From: Rhodanobacteraceae bacterium | Lineage (GTDB): Bacteria > Acidobacteriota > Terriglobia > Terriglobales > Acidobacteriaceae | Assembly: GCA_903970285.1 (NCBI GenBank) | Contig: CAJCHN010000108.1 | Coordinates: forward strand, 1-55,227 | Reading direction: 5' to 3' | DNA length: 55,227 nt | Notes under the pieces: generated by a model | Seen by the model: only the letters and a program-made list of their open reading frames with translations | Databases searched by the model: none | What the model was told of the DNA's origin: nothing | Shown here: positions 8,660 through 16,743 of the stretch, piece after piece | Position numbering within the stretch: the first letter of the stretch is position 1 | Layout: the number at the start of each line of letters is the position of its first letter | Translations under genes and position numbers: made by a program

Positions 8660-9447
8660 AGAAGCACGTCGCCACCTTCTTCTCCGCCGCGGCCATCTTC
8701 GCCACGCTCCTGCTGGTCTGGGTCGCCGTCATCAATACGCTCAAGCTGCAGCCCTTCATGCTGCCGACCCCGCTGGCCGTCTACCAGGCGGCCATCAGCC
8801 GCTTCCCCAGCCTGCTCACCTCGCTCGCCATCACCGCCGCCGCGGCCGCCGGCGGGCTGATCGCCGCCATCACCATCGGCGTGCTCGCCGCCATCCTCTT
8901 CGCGCAATCCCGCTGGCTGCGCCGCATGTTCTACCCCTACACCATCCTGCTTCAGACCGTTCCCATCGTCGCCGTCGCACCGCTCATCCTCATGTGGATC
9001 GGCCCCGGCATCTTCTCGGTCGCGCTCATCGCCTTCATCATCTGCCTCTCGCCCATCATCGCCAACACCACCCAGGGATTGATCTCCGTCGAACGCAACC
9101 TGATCGACCTCTTCGTCATGAACGGCGCCTCCCGCGCCCAGGTCATGTTGCACCTGCGCCTGCCCCACGCGCTGCCGTCGCTCTTCACCGGCATCCGCAT
9201 CTCCTCCGGCATCGCCGTCATCGGAGCCATCACCGGCGAACTCTTCGCCGGCTCCGCCCGGGTCGGCGTCGGCGGCATCGGCTACGCCATCCAGTACGCC
9301 AGCTCGCAGCTCGAAACCGACTACCTCTTCGCCCTGGTCGCCGCCGCCACCGTCCTCGGCTTCACTTTCTTCTTCTCCGTCACTTTCGTCGAATGGCTCT
9401 TCCTGCACACCTGGCACGAGTCGGCCCGCACCCCCGACGAGGACTGA
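8656..9447 (+). CDS. ABC transporter permease, TauC/SsuC/ThiX-like
   Basis: 263 residues with about six membrane helices. The EAA-type loop is visible (MNGASRAQVMLHLRLPHALPSLFTG), and this is where the ATPase docks. It belongs to the binding-protein-dependent inner-membrane permease family used for taurine, nitrate, pyrimidine and thiamine-precursor import. The start overlaps the ATPase stop by 4 nt. With the ATPase (7811) and the lipoprotein receptor (15311) it completes one importer. Confidence 0.93.
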   Translation: MKKHVATFFSAAAIFATLLLVWVAVINTLKLQPFMLPTPLAVYQAAISRFPSLLTSLAITAAAAAGGLIAAITIGVLAAILFAQSRWLRRMFYPYTILLQTVPIVAVAPLILMWIGPGIFSVALIAFIICLSPIIANTTQGLISVERNLIDLFVMNGASRAQVMLHLRLPHALPSLFTGIRISSGIAVIGAITGELFAGSARVGVGGIGYAIQYASSQLETDYLFALVAAATVLGFTFFFSVTFVEWLFLHTWHESARTPDED

Positions 9448-9497
9448 CTTCCGCCGCATCCCACTCGCCCGGCCTTTGCTCTATAAATGGAGGGGAC

Positions 9498-10316
9498 ATG
9501 CTCCGCCTCCAGACCCCCACCGGCTACTTCCTCATCACCCATCCCGATCACGCACATCTCGCCGGCCGCTTCGCCGAGCACTGGGGCAACGATCTCTTTC
9601 TTCCCCCCACCCCCCGAGAAAACGTCCTCCACGGCATCCACGTGCACGACGACGGCTGGCTCGCCCGCGACGCGGAGCCCGCCGTCACCCGCGCCGGCCG
9701 GCCCTCCGCCTTCTCCTCCGAACTCGTCGGCCGCTACTCCGCCTTCGAGGAAATCGTCTTGGCCGACTACCTTGCCGTCCGCGAGTCCGCCGTCCAGCAG
9801 GTCGAGCAGACCGACGCCTACGCCGCCTTGCTCGTCTCCATGCACACCTACAACCTGCTCACCGAGCACGCCGACCGCACCTCCATCCAGCCGGCCGATC
9901 TGCCCCTGCTCGATGCCTTCCTCGACCGTCAGCGTCAGCGCCAGCTCGCCCTGCACAAGGCCATCCGCAACGATCTAGGCTTCCGCCCCGAACAGGTCAC
10001 CACCGAAGCCGTCTTCAACAACTTCCGCCTGCTGCAGGCCTGCGACAACCTTTCGCTGCTCAGCTGTGTCGCCTATGCCCAGCCCGCCACCCTGCTGCAC
10101 CCGCTGCCCACAGTCCACGGCCCGGTGCCCGTCGCCGTCGAACCGAAGGCGGCCCGCCACTTTCGACTCACGCCATACCCCTTCAACCAGCCGGTCCTGC
10201 ACTTCGAAATTCCCGCCCGTCACGTCGTAGGCCACACCTTCGCATCCAGCGCGGATCTCGCCCACAGATACCACGCCGCATCTCCCGAATCCCTGGCCGT
10301 TACCGTCACCGCCTGA
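9498..10316 (+). CDS. DUF3891 family protein, function unknown
   Basis: 272 residues from ATG 9498, preceded by GGAGGGG with good spacing. Conserved-looking parts: an N-terminal LITHPDHAHLAGRFAEHWG, then HVHDDGW, and later HTYNLLTEH and NNFRLLQACDNLSLL. The clustered His/Asp pairs suggest a metal-binding all-helical fold reminiscent of HD-type hydrolases, but that is only an impression. It has no signal peptide or membrane segment. It follows the ABC permease gene by 50 bp and is probably cotranscribed with it, so it may process the imported compound. I recognise the family as DUF3891; no activity is known to me. Confidence 0.75.
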   Translation: MLRLQTPTGYFLITHPDHAHLAGRFAEHWGNDLFLPPTPRENVLHGIHVHDDGWLARDAEPAVTRAGRPSAFSSELVGRYSAFEEIVLADYLAVRESAVQQVEQTDAYAALLVSMHTYNLLTEHADRTSIQPADLPLLDAFLDRQRQRQLALHKAIRNDLGFRPEQVTTEAVFNNFRLLQACDNLSLLSCVAYAQPATLLHPLPTVHGPVPVAVEPKAARHFRLTPYPFNQPVLHFEIPARHVVGHTFASSADLAHRYHAASPESLAVTVTA

Positions 10317-10391
10317 ACCCTCGTCCCGCTCGACCCGCCGGGCGCGCCGGGTACCCCATCTCTCGGCTCTGACGTCCGATCCCGCAAATGA

Positions 10392-10772
10392 TCACCCCAG
10401 CAGCGAAACATGCGCCGCCACAATCCTCCAACCGTCTTCGAACCGCACCCATACCTGGCTCTGCCGTCCCCTTACCCTGGCGCCGCCGGTCTCCCGCTCA
10501 AACTCCAGCGTCACGCTTCCGTGATCCTTGCCGAACGTGACCACGTCCAGCCGCGTCACCTTCCGCTCCAGCCCCGCACTCGGCCGCGCCAGCCGGAACG
10601 CCTCAATCTCTTCCATGCCGTAGAGGTTTTCCCCCACGCCAAACCGCATCGCATGCGCGGACGACCAGAACAAGCGCGTCAGGGTAGCGACGTCGTTCTC
10701 CATCAGCGCACGCTCGTAAGCCGGATAAAGCTCCTGCAACTCCCGCACCGTCGCCGGATCGTTCACCACCAA
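10392..10772 (-). CDS. DUF3225 / AtzH-like (HpxZ-like) small NTF2-fold protein
   Basis: 126 residues. TTG 10772 or GTG 10769 is the likely start, because GGAGGTGA lies 6-9 nt upstream. The sequence (YPAYERALMENDVATLTRLFW, GVGENLYGMEEIEAFR, DGWRIVAAHVS) has the SnoaL/NTF2-like helix-sheet pattern. It matches the family that includes AtzH, known as a 1-carboxybiuret decarboxylase, and HpxZ of purine/oxalurate catabolism gene sets. Those relatives are usually encoded with an AtzE-like amidase. Here the amidase (13971) sits in a separate operon 3.2 kb away. It is last in the leftward RidA-formamidase-DUF3225 operon. The role as a decarboxylase or amidase partner is inference. Confidence 0.75.
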   Translation of the reverse strand: MVVNDPATVRELQELYPAYERALMENDVATLTRLFWSSAHAMRFGVGENLYGMEEIEAFRLARPSAGLERKVTRLDVVTFGKDHGSVTLEFERETGGARVRGRQSQVWVRFEDGWRIVAAHVSLLG

Positions 10773-10849
10773 ACCGTCACCTCCACCAAGCTCTCAATGT
10801 TCAACTCTGAGTTCTGAAGCTCCTATGCTGAACTTCCAGTTCATCACCT

Positions 10850-11782
10850 CTAGAACAATCGCCTCGCCGGCAGAATCTTCTTCAGAATAGCTGCGCTGAC
10901 CGTCGTCATCGGACGATTCACCACCTGGCTGAACCGCAGCTTCATCGCCACGCTGCACAGCACGTACGCCTCGATGGCCGTGAATCCCCACCGCGACACC
11001 AGCAGATCGATCATTCGCGAGGTCGCCGCCTGCGCCGTCCGGATTGCATCCTCGCCGGATTCCACCACAATCCACTCCGGCCCGCCCTCATCCGGATATC
11101 CGGCCGATTCCAGCATCGGCCCGGCGAGCGTCTGCCCCTTGTGAAGCTGGAACTGCAGCGTCACCTCGGCCGGCATCTCCATCCCGTTCACGCAGACCTC
11201 GCCATCTCCCTGCGCGGCATGGGCGTCGCCCGCGGAGAACAGCGCACCCGCATGCAGCACCGGCAGATACAACGTCGCCCCCGCGCTCAGTTCGCGAACG
11301 TCCAGGTTGCCGCCGAACACCCCCGGCGGGCGCGTGCGAAACTCTCCTGCTACCCCCGGCGCAACCCCCATCACGCCGCAGAACGGACGCAGCGGCACCA
11401 CCGCCGGCGCCAGCGAACGGCTTTGATACCCCTCCAGCTTCCATTGGAACAGGTACGCCCCGGAGAATCGTTCTTCCAGAAAACCCAATCCGGGAATCAC
11501 ACTCGTCCACGCCCAGCCGCGGTGCGCCACCTCCAGCACCTTCACCGCCAGCACGTCTCCCACCTCGGCGCCTGCCACCTCGATCGGCCCGGTCAGCGCA
11601 TGAATCCGCGCGCGATCGATCGCGAGAAAATCCTCTACCGTCGAATCCGGCCGCACCTGCCCGCCGCTCGCGTCCAGACACTCCAGAGTGACGATCGCGC
11701 CCGGCGCGATGGTCAGCCGCGGCGCCAGCTCCCGGTTCCAGACTGAATGCGTCGGCTCGGCACTGAGCGAATGCTCCTTCAT
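10850..11782 (-). CDS. Acetamidase/formamidase family protein
   Basis: 310 residues from ATG 11782; upstream in-frame codons lack family sequence. Family motifs are clear: the N-terminal THSVWNRELAP, PIEVAGAEVGDVLAVKVLEV, GVMGVAP, GGNLDVRELSAGATLYLPV, the metal/substrate loop AGALFSAGDAHAAQGDGEVC, and the C-terminal AYVLCSVAMKLRFSQVV. Such enzymes release ammonia and an acid from short amides and depend on a divalent metal. No signal peptide is evident. It is the middle gene of a leftward operon, 61 bp from RidA and 77 bp from DUF3225. It fits a late step in which formamide or a related small amide is cleaved. Confidence 0.9.
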   Translation of the reverse strand: MKEHSLSAEPTHSVWNRELAPRLTIAPGAIVTLECLDASGGQVRPDSTVEDFLAIDRARIHALTGPIEVAGAEVGDVLAVKVLEVAHRGWAWTSVIPGLGFLEERFSGAYLFQWKLEGYQSRSLAPAVVPLRPFCGVMGVAPGVAGEFRTRPPGVFGGNLDVRELSAGATLYLPVLHAGALFSAGDAHAAQGDGEVCVNGMEMPAEVTLQFQLHKGQTLAGPMLESAGYPDEGGPEWIVVESGEDAIRTAQAATSRMIDLLVSRWGFTAIEAYVLCSVAMKLRFSQVVNRPMTTVSAAILKKILPARRLF

Positions 11783-11843
11783 CGTCCCCCGTCGCCGCTC
11801 GTCCTGCCGGAAAGCCTCGTCATGAGGAAGTTCTACTCCTTCT

Positions 11844-12305
11844 TCACCCGATCCGCACCACCATCTGCACCTCCACCAGCGCATTCCGCGGCAAAGCACT
11901 CACCCCCACCGCCGCCCGTACATGCCGTCCCGTCTCGCCAAATACCTCGATCAGCAAATCCGAAGCCCCGTTGATCACCTTCGGCGAATCCCCAAACCCG
12001 GCCACGGCATTCACATACCCGTTCAGGCTCACCACCTCGGCAATCTCATCCAGACCCGCCGCTCCCACGTGACGCCGGATCGCCGCCAGCTGTGCCAGCC
12101 CGCACAGCCGCGCCGCGGCATACCCTTCCTCGAGCGTCCGATCCAACCCTACGGTCCCGGTCACTACCCCCAACGGACCGATCGAGATCACCCCGGACAG
12201 ATACACCAGCTCCCCCACAGTCTTCGCCGGAACATAGTTTCCGCCCGCCGCCGGACCCTCCGGCAGGACAATCCCCAGCTCCCGCAACCGCGTCTCCGCT
12301 CCCAT
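11844..12305 (-). CDS. RidA/YjgF/UK114 family protein
   Basis: 153 residues from ATG 12305. The long-form RidA pattern is seen: RLRELGIVLPEGPAAGGNYVP, VYLSGVISI, GLDRTLEEGYAAARLCGLAQLAAI, FGDSPKVINGASDLLIEVFGE and RAAVGVSALPRNALVEVQMV (contains the conserved Arg). Canonical RidA hydrolyses reactive enamine/imine intermediates. Relatives within pyrimidine and ureide pathways (RutC/RutD-like) hydrolyse aminoacrylate-type products. First gene of the leftward operon, divergent from the cytochrome-fusion gene across 211 bp that includes a GTGCATGCAC palindrome (12378-12387). Confidence 0.9.
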   Translation of the reverse strand: MGAETRLRELGIVLPEGPAAGGNYVPAKTVGELVYLSGVISIGPLGVVTGTVGLDRTLEEGYAAARLCGLAQLAAIRRHVGAAGLDEIAEVVSLNGYVNAVAGFGDSPKVINGASDLLIEVFGETGRHVRAAVGVSALPRNALVEVQMVVRIG

Positions 12306-12516
12306 AGCCCCACACTCTACCATGCCGGGCCACACCTCGACCGCATCCGGTCCTCCTTCACCTTTGCACCACTCTCGGTGCATGCACGTAGTCTGTACCA
12401 CCCTTAAGCCGATTGGTTTGAAGAATATAAGCAACAATGAGGGGGGCTGGTGGTCGAGCCTCGTCTGCCGGTCAGATTTCACTAGGCGAAGCCCACGTTT
12501 CCGCTCACAATAGCTC

Positions 12517-13479
12517 ATGCCTCGACCTCCGGCCAGGAAGCTCCCGCTCCTGAGACCCGCCTCGCTCCGGAACCTGCTCGTCTCCCTGCTCGCAATCGCG
12601 TTCCCAGGCATGCTGGCCGGCACATCCGCCTTCGCCCTGCCTCCCGCCGCGAAACACCTCCTCCATCTGCGCCGCCAATCCGATTCCGACCTCGAGATCA
12701 CCGGCCTCATCCGGAACCTGCAGCCCGGCGAATCCAGCTTCGTCCGCTACGCCGATCTCCTCGCCCTGCCCCAGACCCGCGCCCTCGTCACCGACCATCC
12801 CGGCTACCCCGGACCGCCGCTGCACATCTCCGGCATCTCCTTCGAAACGCTCTCCGCCGCGCTTGGCGCGCTCCCGCAATCCGACCTGATCGACGCCCTC
12901 TGCACCGACCGCTACCGGGCCCACTTCCCCGCCCCCTATATCGCCCAGCACCACCCCATCCTGGTGCTCACCGTCGACGGCCAAACCCTGGCCGCCTGGG
13001 CACGCCAGGCGCACCAGCTCGACCCCGGCCCCTACGTCGTCATGTACGCCCGCTTCGTTCCCAGTTTCAAGCTGCTCGCGCACGTCGATCGGCCCCAGCT
13101 TCCGGACAATGTTGTGCGCCTCAACTTCTCCACTCAGGCAGCGACCTTCGGCGCGATCGCCCCGCGCGGCAGCTTTCCGCCCGGGTCGCCCGAGCAGATC
13201 GGCTTCGCCATCGCGAAGCAGAACTGCCTCCGCTGCCACTTCCAGGGTCCGTTCGGCGGCACCAAGTCGGGCCAAAGCTGGCAATCGCTCAGCCTCTGGG
13301 CACGCGAGCAGCCGGCATACTTCCAGGCCTACGTCAGCAATCCGCAAAAGATCGATCCCCATGCGCACATGGAGCCAAATCCGGAATACGATAACGCCAC
13401 CCTCCGTGCGTTGACCGCCTACTTCCGCACCTTCACGCCGTCTGTCACGCCACCTGCCCGCGAGGCCCACTCCCGATGA
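12517..13479 (+). CDS. Exported cytochrome c fused to a molybdopterin-oxidoreductase-like domain
   Basis: 320 residues. Signal/anchor segment at about 18-42, ending near SAFA. Residues 55-215 resemble the sulfite-oxidase-type molybdopterin-binding fold (DLEITGLIRNL, SFVRYADLLALP, CTDRYRAHFP, YVVMYARF). The single Cys in CTDRYR could match the molybdenum-ligand position, but the rest is too divergent to claim a bound cofactor. A C-terminal c-type domain carries one haem site (CLRCH, about residue 239) and a later Met (HMEP). The stop overlaps the DUF2165 start. It is placed ahead of an amidase gene and a binding-protein gene, so it may be a periplasmic redox step of the same pathway. Confidence 0.72.
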   Translation: MPRPPARKLPLLRPASLRNLLVSLLAIAFPGMLAGTSAFALPPAAKHLLHLRRQSDSDLEITGLIRNLQPGESSFVRYADLLALPQTRALVTDHPGYPGPPLHISGISFETLSAALGALPQSDLIDALCTDRYRAHFPAPYIAQHHPILVLTVDGQTLAAWARQAHQLDPGPYVVMYARFVPSFKLLAHVDRPQLPDNVVRLNFSTQAATFGAIAPRGSFPPGSPEQIGFAIAKQNCLRCHFQGPFGGTKSGQSWQSLSLWAREQPAYFQAYVSNPQKIDPHAHMEPNPEYDNATLRALTAYFRTFTPSVTPPAREAHSR

Positions 13480-13967
13480 TCCTGCGCACTTCCAAGATCG
13501 CATTGCTGGCAGCCGTGGCATTGTTCTTCACCCTCGTCGTCTTCAATAACACGACGGACTACAACTCCAACTACCAGTTTGTCCGGCACGTGCTGATGAT
13601 GGATTCGACGTTTCCCGGCAATCGCGGCATGTGGCGGGCGCTGAATCCAGCCTGGATCCACACCGTCTTCTACTGGTCCATCATCGCCACCGAGGCCGCG
13701 ATCACGATCCTGAGCTGGTGGGGTGTGCTGACGCTCGTGCGGGCTCTCCGCGCGCCGCAACCGGAATTCCAGCACGCGAAGATCACCGGGATTGCCGCCC
13801 TGACGCTTGGCTGCCTCTTGTGGTCTGTCGCCTTCCTCTCCATCGGCGGCGAGTGGTTCCTGATGTGGCAGTCAAAGACCTGGAACGGGCAGGATGCCGC
13901 GTTTCGCATGTTCACCGTCCTGGGCATCACGCTGATCTACCTCGCAGCCGCGGAGCCGGAGGTTTAG
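13476..13967 (+). CDS. DUF2165 family integral membrane protein
   Basis: 163 residues with four hydrophobic segments (about 8-24, 62-84, 100-120, 140-158). The loop between the first two carries NNTTDYNSNYQFVRHVL and the following part NPAWIHTVFYWSIIATEA, which I associate with DUF2165. Family members lie in the inner membrane and have no established function. ATGA overlap with the cytochrome gene and 3 bp to the amidase gene put it firmly in the operon. It may anchor the cytochrome or act as a small membrane subunit of a dehydrogenase. Confidence 0.8.
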   Translation: MILRTSKIALLAAVALFFTLVVFNNTTDYNSNYQFVRHVLMMDSTFPGNRGMWRALNPAWIHTVFYWSIIATEAAITILSWWGVLTLVRALRAPQPEFQHAKITGIAALTLGCLLWSVAFLSIGGEWFLMWQSKTWNGQDAAFRMFTVLGITLIYLAAAEPEV

Positions 13968-13970
13968 CAC

Positions 13971-15314
13971 GTGCTGGAGCGCATTTCACCCTTGACCGCG
14001 CTGCGCCGCGCCCTGGCGGAGGGCACCACCTCGCCGCGCACCATCGCCTCAGCCTGCGCGGCCCGCGCCAACTCGAGCGCCTCGCACAATACATACCTGC
14101 ACTTCGGCCGCGAGCGTCTGCTGCAGGACGCCGCGATGCTCGAGAACGCCGGATCGCCGTCTGCTCCGCTCTTCGGAGTACCTGTCTCGCTGAAGGACAG
14201 CTTCGACCTCGCCGGAACCGTCACCACCTGCGGCTCGCGCTTCTACGCCGAACACAATCAGCCTGCGGCCAGCGACTCCGCCATGGTCCAGGTGCTGCGG
14301 GCCAGCGGCGCGCTCATCACAGGCAAGACCCATCTGCAGCAGCTCGCCTACGGCATCACCGGCCAGAATCCGGACTTTGGCGACTGCCTCCAGCCCCGCG
14401 ACGCCATGCTGCTTACCGGAGGATCGTCCGCCGGCGCAGCCGCCAGTGTGCAGGAGGGCTCCGCGCTGGTGGCCATCGGCACCGATACAGGTGGCTCCAT
14501 CCGGGTGCCGGCCGCCCTTTGCGGCTTGACCGGCTACCGCGCGTCGCACGGGCTTGCGTACGGAGACGGCCCCTGGCCTGCAGCCCCGGAAGGTCTCTGG
14601 CAGGGGAGCGTGCATCTGGCGGAAACGTTCGATACCCCGGGTTTTCTCCTGCGGGATCCCCGCGATGCCGCTCCGGTCGCCGGCGCGCTCTTCGGTGTGG
14701 CGCCGCCTGGATTCAGCCGCCAGCTTCGCATCGGCTTCGTCGAGGAGAGCTGGCTCCCGGACGCACGCCCCGAGGTCATTGACGCGTATCGAAGCTGGCG
14801 GCGGCAGTTGACTTCGTTCCACGGAGCACCAGGAGCCTTCGACCCGGACTTCTGGTCCGATGCGCGCGAGATCTTTGCCGCTATCCAGGCTGCTGAGGCG
14901 TTTCGCATTCATGGCGCGCACCTCGACCAGTTTGAGCCGGCGATCGCGCAGCGGCTTCACGCCGGTTCTGCGTTGTCCGCCGCATCTGTGGCCGAATTCC
15001 GCGCCAGACTCACGGTCTTTCGCTCCGGCATGCAGGAGCTTTTCGCCCGGTTCGACATCCTCATGCTGCCCTGCGCGCCGGCCAGCCGGCTGGAGGCGGC
15101 GGCTGATCAGAGTCATACCCGCGCCGCCATCCTGCGCTACACCACGCCGTTCTCGCTGGCCGGCTGCCCGGTCGTCTCGCTGCCCGGCGAGATCATCGGC
15201 GCGCCGTTCGGCACCGGCGTGCAGCTGGCAGCAGCACCCGGCGAGGACGCCTTGCTGCTCGCCTTCGCGGGAGATCTTGCCCAATGGTTGATCGATCAGG
15301 AAGGATTGCGATGA
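13971..15314 (+). CDS. Amidase-signature family hydrolase (AtzE/AtzF/GatA-like)
   Basis: 447 residues from GTG 13971, with GGAGG 8 nt upstream. The Ser-cisSer-Lys machinery is visible: VSLKDSFDLAG (Lys), GGSSAGAAASV (cis-Ser) and GTDTGGSIRVPAALCGL (nucleophile Ser). Amidase-signature enzymes hydrolyse C-N bonds of amides, ureas and carboxylated biurets. The size and absence of a GatB partner argue against tRNA amidotransferase. The presence of a DUF3225 gene nearby favours an AtzE/HpxY-like ureide amidohydrolase. The small AtzG-type subunit that usually accompanies AtzE is not seen. The stop overlaps the start of the binding-protein gene (ATGA). Confidence 0.88.
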   Translation: MLERISPLTALRRALAEGTTSPRTIASACAARANSSASHNTYLHFGRERLLQDAAMLENAGSPSAPLFGVPVSLKDSFDLAGTVTTCGSRFYAEHNQPAASDSAMVQVLRASGALITGKTHLQQLAYGITGQNPDFGDCLQPRDAMLLTGGSSAGAAASVQEGSALVAIGTDTGGSIRVPAALCGLTGYRASHGLAYGDGPWPAAPEGLWQGSVHLAETFDTPGFLLRDPRDAAPVAGALFGVAPPGFSRQLRIGFVEESWLPDARPEVIDAYRSWRRQLTSFHGAPGAFDPDFWSDAREIFAAIQAAEAFRIHGAHLDQFEPAIAQRLHAGSALSAASVAEFRARLTVFRSGMQELFARFDILMLPCAPASRLEAAADQSHTRAAILRYTTPFSLAGCPVVSLPGEIIGAPFGTGVQLAAAPGEDALLLAFAGDLAQWLIDQEGLR

Positions 15315-16273
15315 AGCTACGCCGATGGACCGCTTTGTCTATGCTGATGCTTGCCGGTTGTCATTCGTCGCCGAAGCGTGATGACGGCCTCTTCCACATC
15401 GTCTTTCAGGCCGACTGGTATCCGCAGCCGGAGATCGGCGGCTTCTACCAGGCGCAGCTCCAGGGGCTCTACAAGGCCCAGGGACTCGACGTGGAAATCG
15501 TTCCCGGCGGCCCCAACGTGATCGGCGGTCAGCAGGTGGCCACGGGCGCGGCACAGTTCGCCATGAGCAGTTCAGACGCGGTACTGGTCGACAACGCGCG
15601 CGGAGTACCGGAGGTGGCGGTGGCCGCGACCATGCAGCAGGACCCTCAGGCCATCATGGTGCACGAGAACTCGCCGGTGCACAGCTTCGCCGACCTGGAT
15701 GGACATTCCGTTGCGGTCAAACCTGGCGCCATCTACTTCCAGTATCTCGTCAAGCGGTTCAATCTGAGGAATGTTCGTGAGACGCCTGCGACCTACAGCG
15801 TGGCCAACTTCGTGCGCGATCCGGACTACATTCAGCAGGCCTTCGTAACCTCCGAGCCATACTTTGCGCGGCGGGCCGGCTCGCCCGTACGCACCCTGCT
15901 GATCAGTTCAACGGAGTTTCAGCCGTATCGCGTTTTCTTTACCTCGCGTCAGTTCCTGAGCGCACATCCCGACATCGTGCAGAAGTTCGTGACTGCTTCC
16001 ATCCAGGGCTGGAAGAACTATCTGGCTGATCCCACGATGGTCGACGCGGAGATTGCCAAGCTGAATCCGGCCATGAGTCCGGAGCAGATGAAGTTCTCGA
16101 TCGAGACATTGAAGTCGGGACACTTCATCGAGGGCGATGGCACACCCGACTCGCACCTGGGGCACTTTTTGGTAGACCGCTGGAACCGGACCTACCAGCA
16201 ATTGCTCGATCTGGGCGTCATTCCACACCCGCTGGATCCGTCGTCGGCCTACACCACGCGCTTTGCTCCTTAG
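15311..16273 (+). CDS. ABC substrate-binding lipoprotein, NMT1/THI5-like
   Basis: 320 residues from ATG 15311, overlapping the amidase stop. It has a lipoprotein signal with lipobox LAGC near residues 14-17. The mature part follows the NMT1/THI5/SsuA pattern: FQADWYPQPEIGGFYQAQLQ, YKAQGLDVEIVPGG, GAAQFAMSSSDAVL, FADLDGHSVAVKPG, FVTSEPYFARR and FVTASIQGWKNYL. Relatives bind thiamine-precursor pyrimidines, riboflavin, pyrimidines, nitrate or sulfonates. It should deliver its ligand to the permease/ATPase at 7811-9447. The N-terminal FQADWYPQPE resembles the pyrimidine-precursor branch more than taurine receptors, but ligand identity stays open. Confidence 0.9.
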   Translation: MKLRRWTALSMLMLAGCHSSPKRDDGLFHIVFQADWYPQPEIGGFYQAQLQGLYKAQGLDVEIVPGGPNVIGGQQVATGAAQFAMSSSDAVLVDNARGVPEVAVAATMQQDPQAIMVHENSPVHSFADLDGHSVAVKPGAIYFQYLVKRFNLRNVRETPATYSVANFVRDPDYIQQAFVTSEPYFARRAGSPVRTLLISSTEFQPYRVFFTSRQFLSAHPDIVQKFVTASIQGWKNYLADPTMVDAEIAKLNPAMSPEQMKFSIETLKSGHFIEGDGTPDSHLGHFLVDRWNRTYQQLLDLGVIPHPLDPSSAYTTRFAP

Positions 16274-16279
16274 TCAGCT

Positions 16280-16663
16280 TCAGACCCAGTACGAGATGGT
16301 TCGCCCGGAAGTCGCAGAGCTGGCGGCGCTCAGTCCATCCGCCACCCACGTTCTCTTGCCACTGTATGCGGTGGGCTGCTCGCCCTGCGGGGTCGCTTGC
16401 TGTTGCGGCAATGGTGGTTCCGCACCAGCCGCAGCCGCTTGCTGCTGCGGCAACTGCGGCTCCGCGCCAGCTGTCGCATCACCTTTCCATTGGCCCACCA
16501 TCTCCTGCGTCTCAGGATCGGCTTTGGCGGACATCTCCTGCGCGGCCTGCAGAAGGCTCCGCCGGGCTGCCGCCGCACGCTGCAGAGTCGCAGCTTTCTC
16601 GAGCGCCACCTGCGAATACGGGTTAAAGGGCTGCGACGCAACACCCTGGATGTGTCCGTGCAT
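16280..16663 (-). CDS. Small Ala/Gln-rich hypothetical protein
   Basis: 127 residues from ATG 16663, with GAGAGG about 5 nt upstream. No family recognised. Residues 1-60 look helical and charged (NPYSQVALEKAATLQRAAAARRSLLQAAQEM). Residues 70-95 contain two near-identical copies of AGAEPxLPQQQA. There is no signal peptide or membrane helix. It is convergent with the binding-lipoprotein gene (6 bp between stops) and follows the FHA-phosphatase gene on the same strand, 80 bp downstream of it, so it could be cotranscribed with that gene. Confidence 0.6.
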   Translation of the reverse strand: MHGHIQGVASQPFNPYSQVALEKAATLQRAAAARRSLLQAAQEMSAKADPETQEMVGQWKGDATAGAEPQLPQQQAAAAGAEPPLPQQQATPQGEQPTAYSGKRTWVADGLSAASSATSGRTISYWV

Positions 16664-16743
16664 ACGCACCTCTCACCCTGCCTGAAGCAATCGGCGCACC
16701 ATTCCAGTCAGAGCATGCATTGGCGAACACTCAGAAAAGGTGA

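Noticed and set aside
10317-10391. Bidirectional terminator between DUF3891 and DUF3225 genes
   Set aside because: Only a 5-bp stem (ACCCG/CGGGT) with no T-tract was found, too weak to list.
13971-15314. gatA, tRNA amidotransferase subunit
   Set aside because: No gatB or gatC nearby and the context is catabolic; the amidase-signature core alone does not support GatA.
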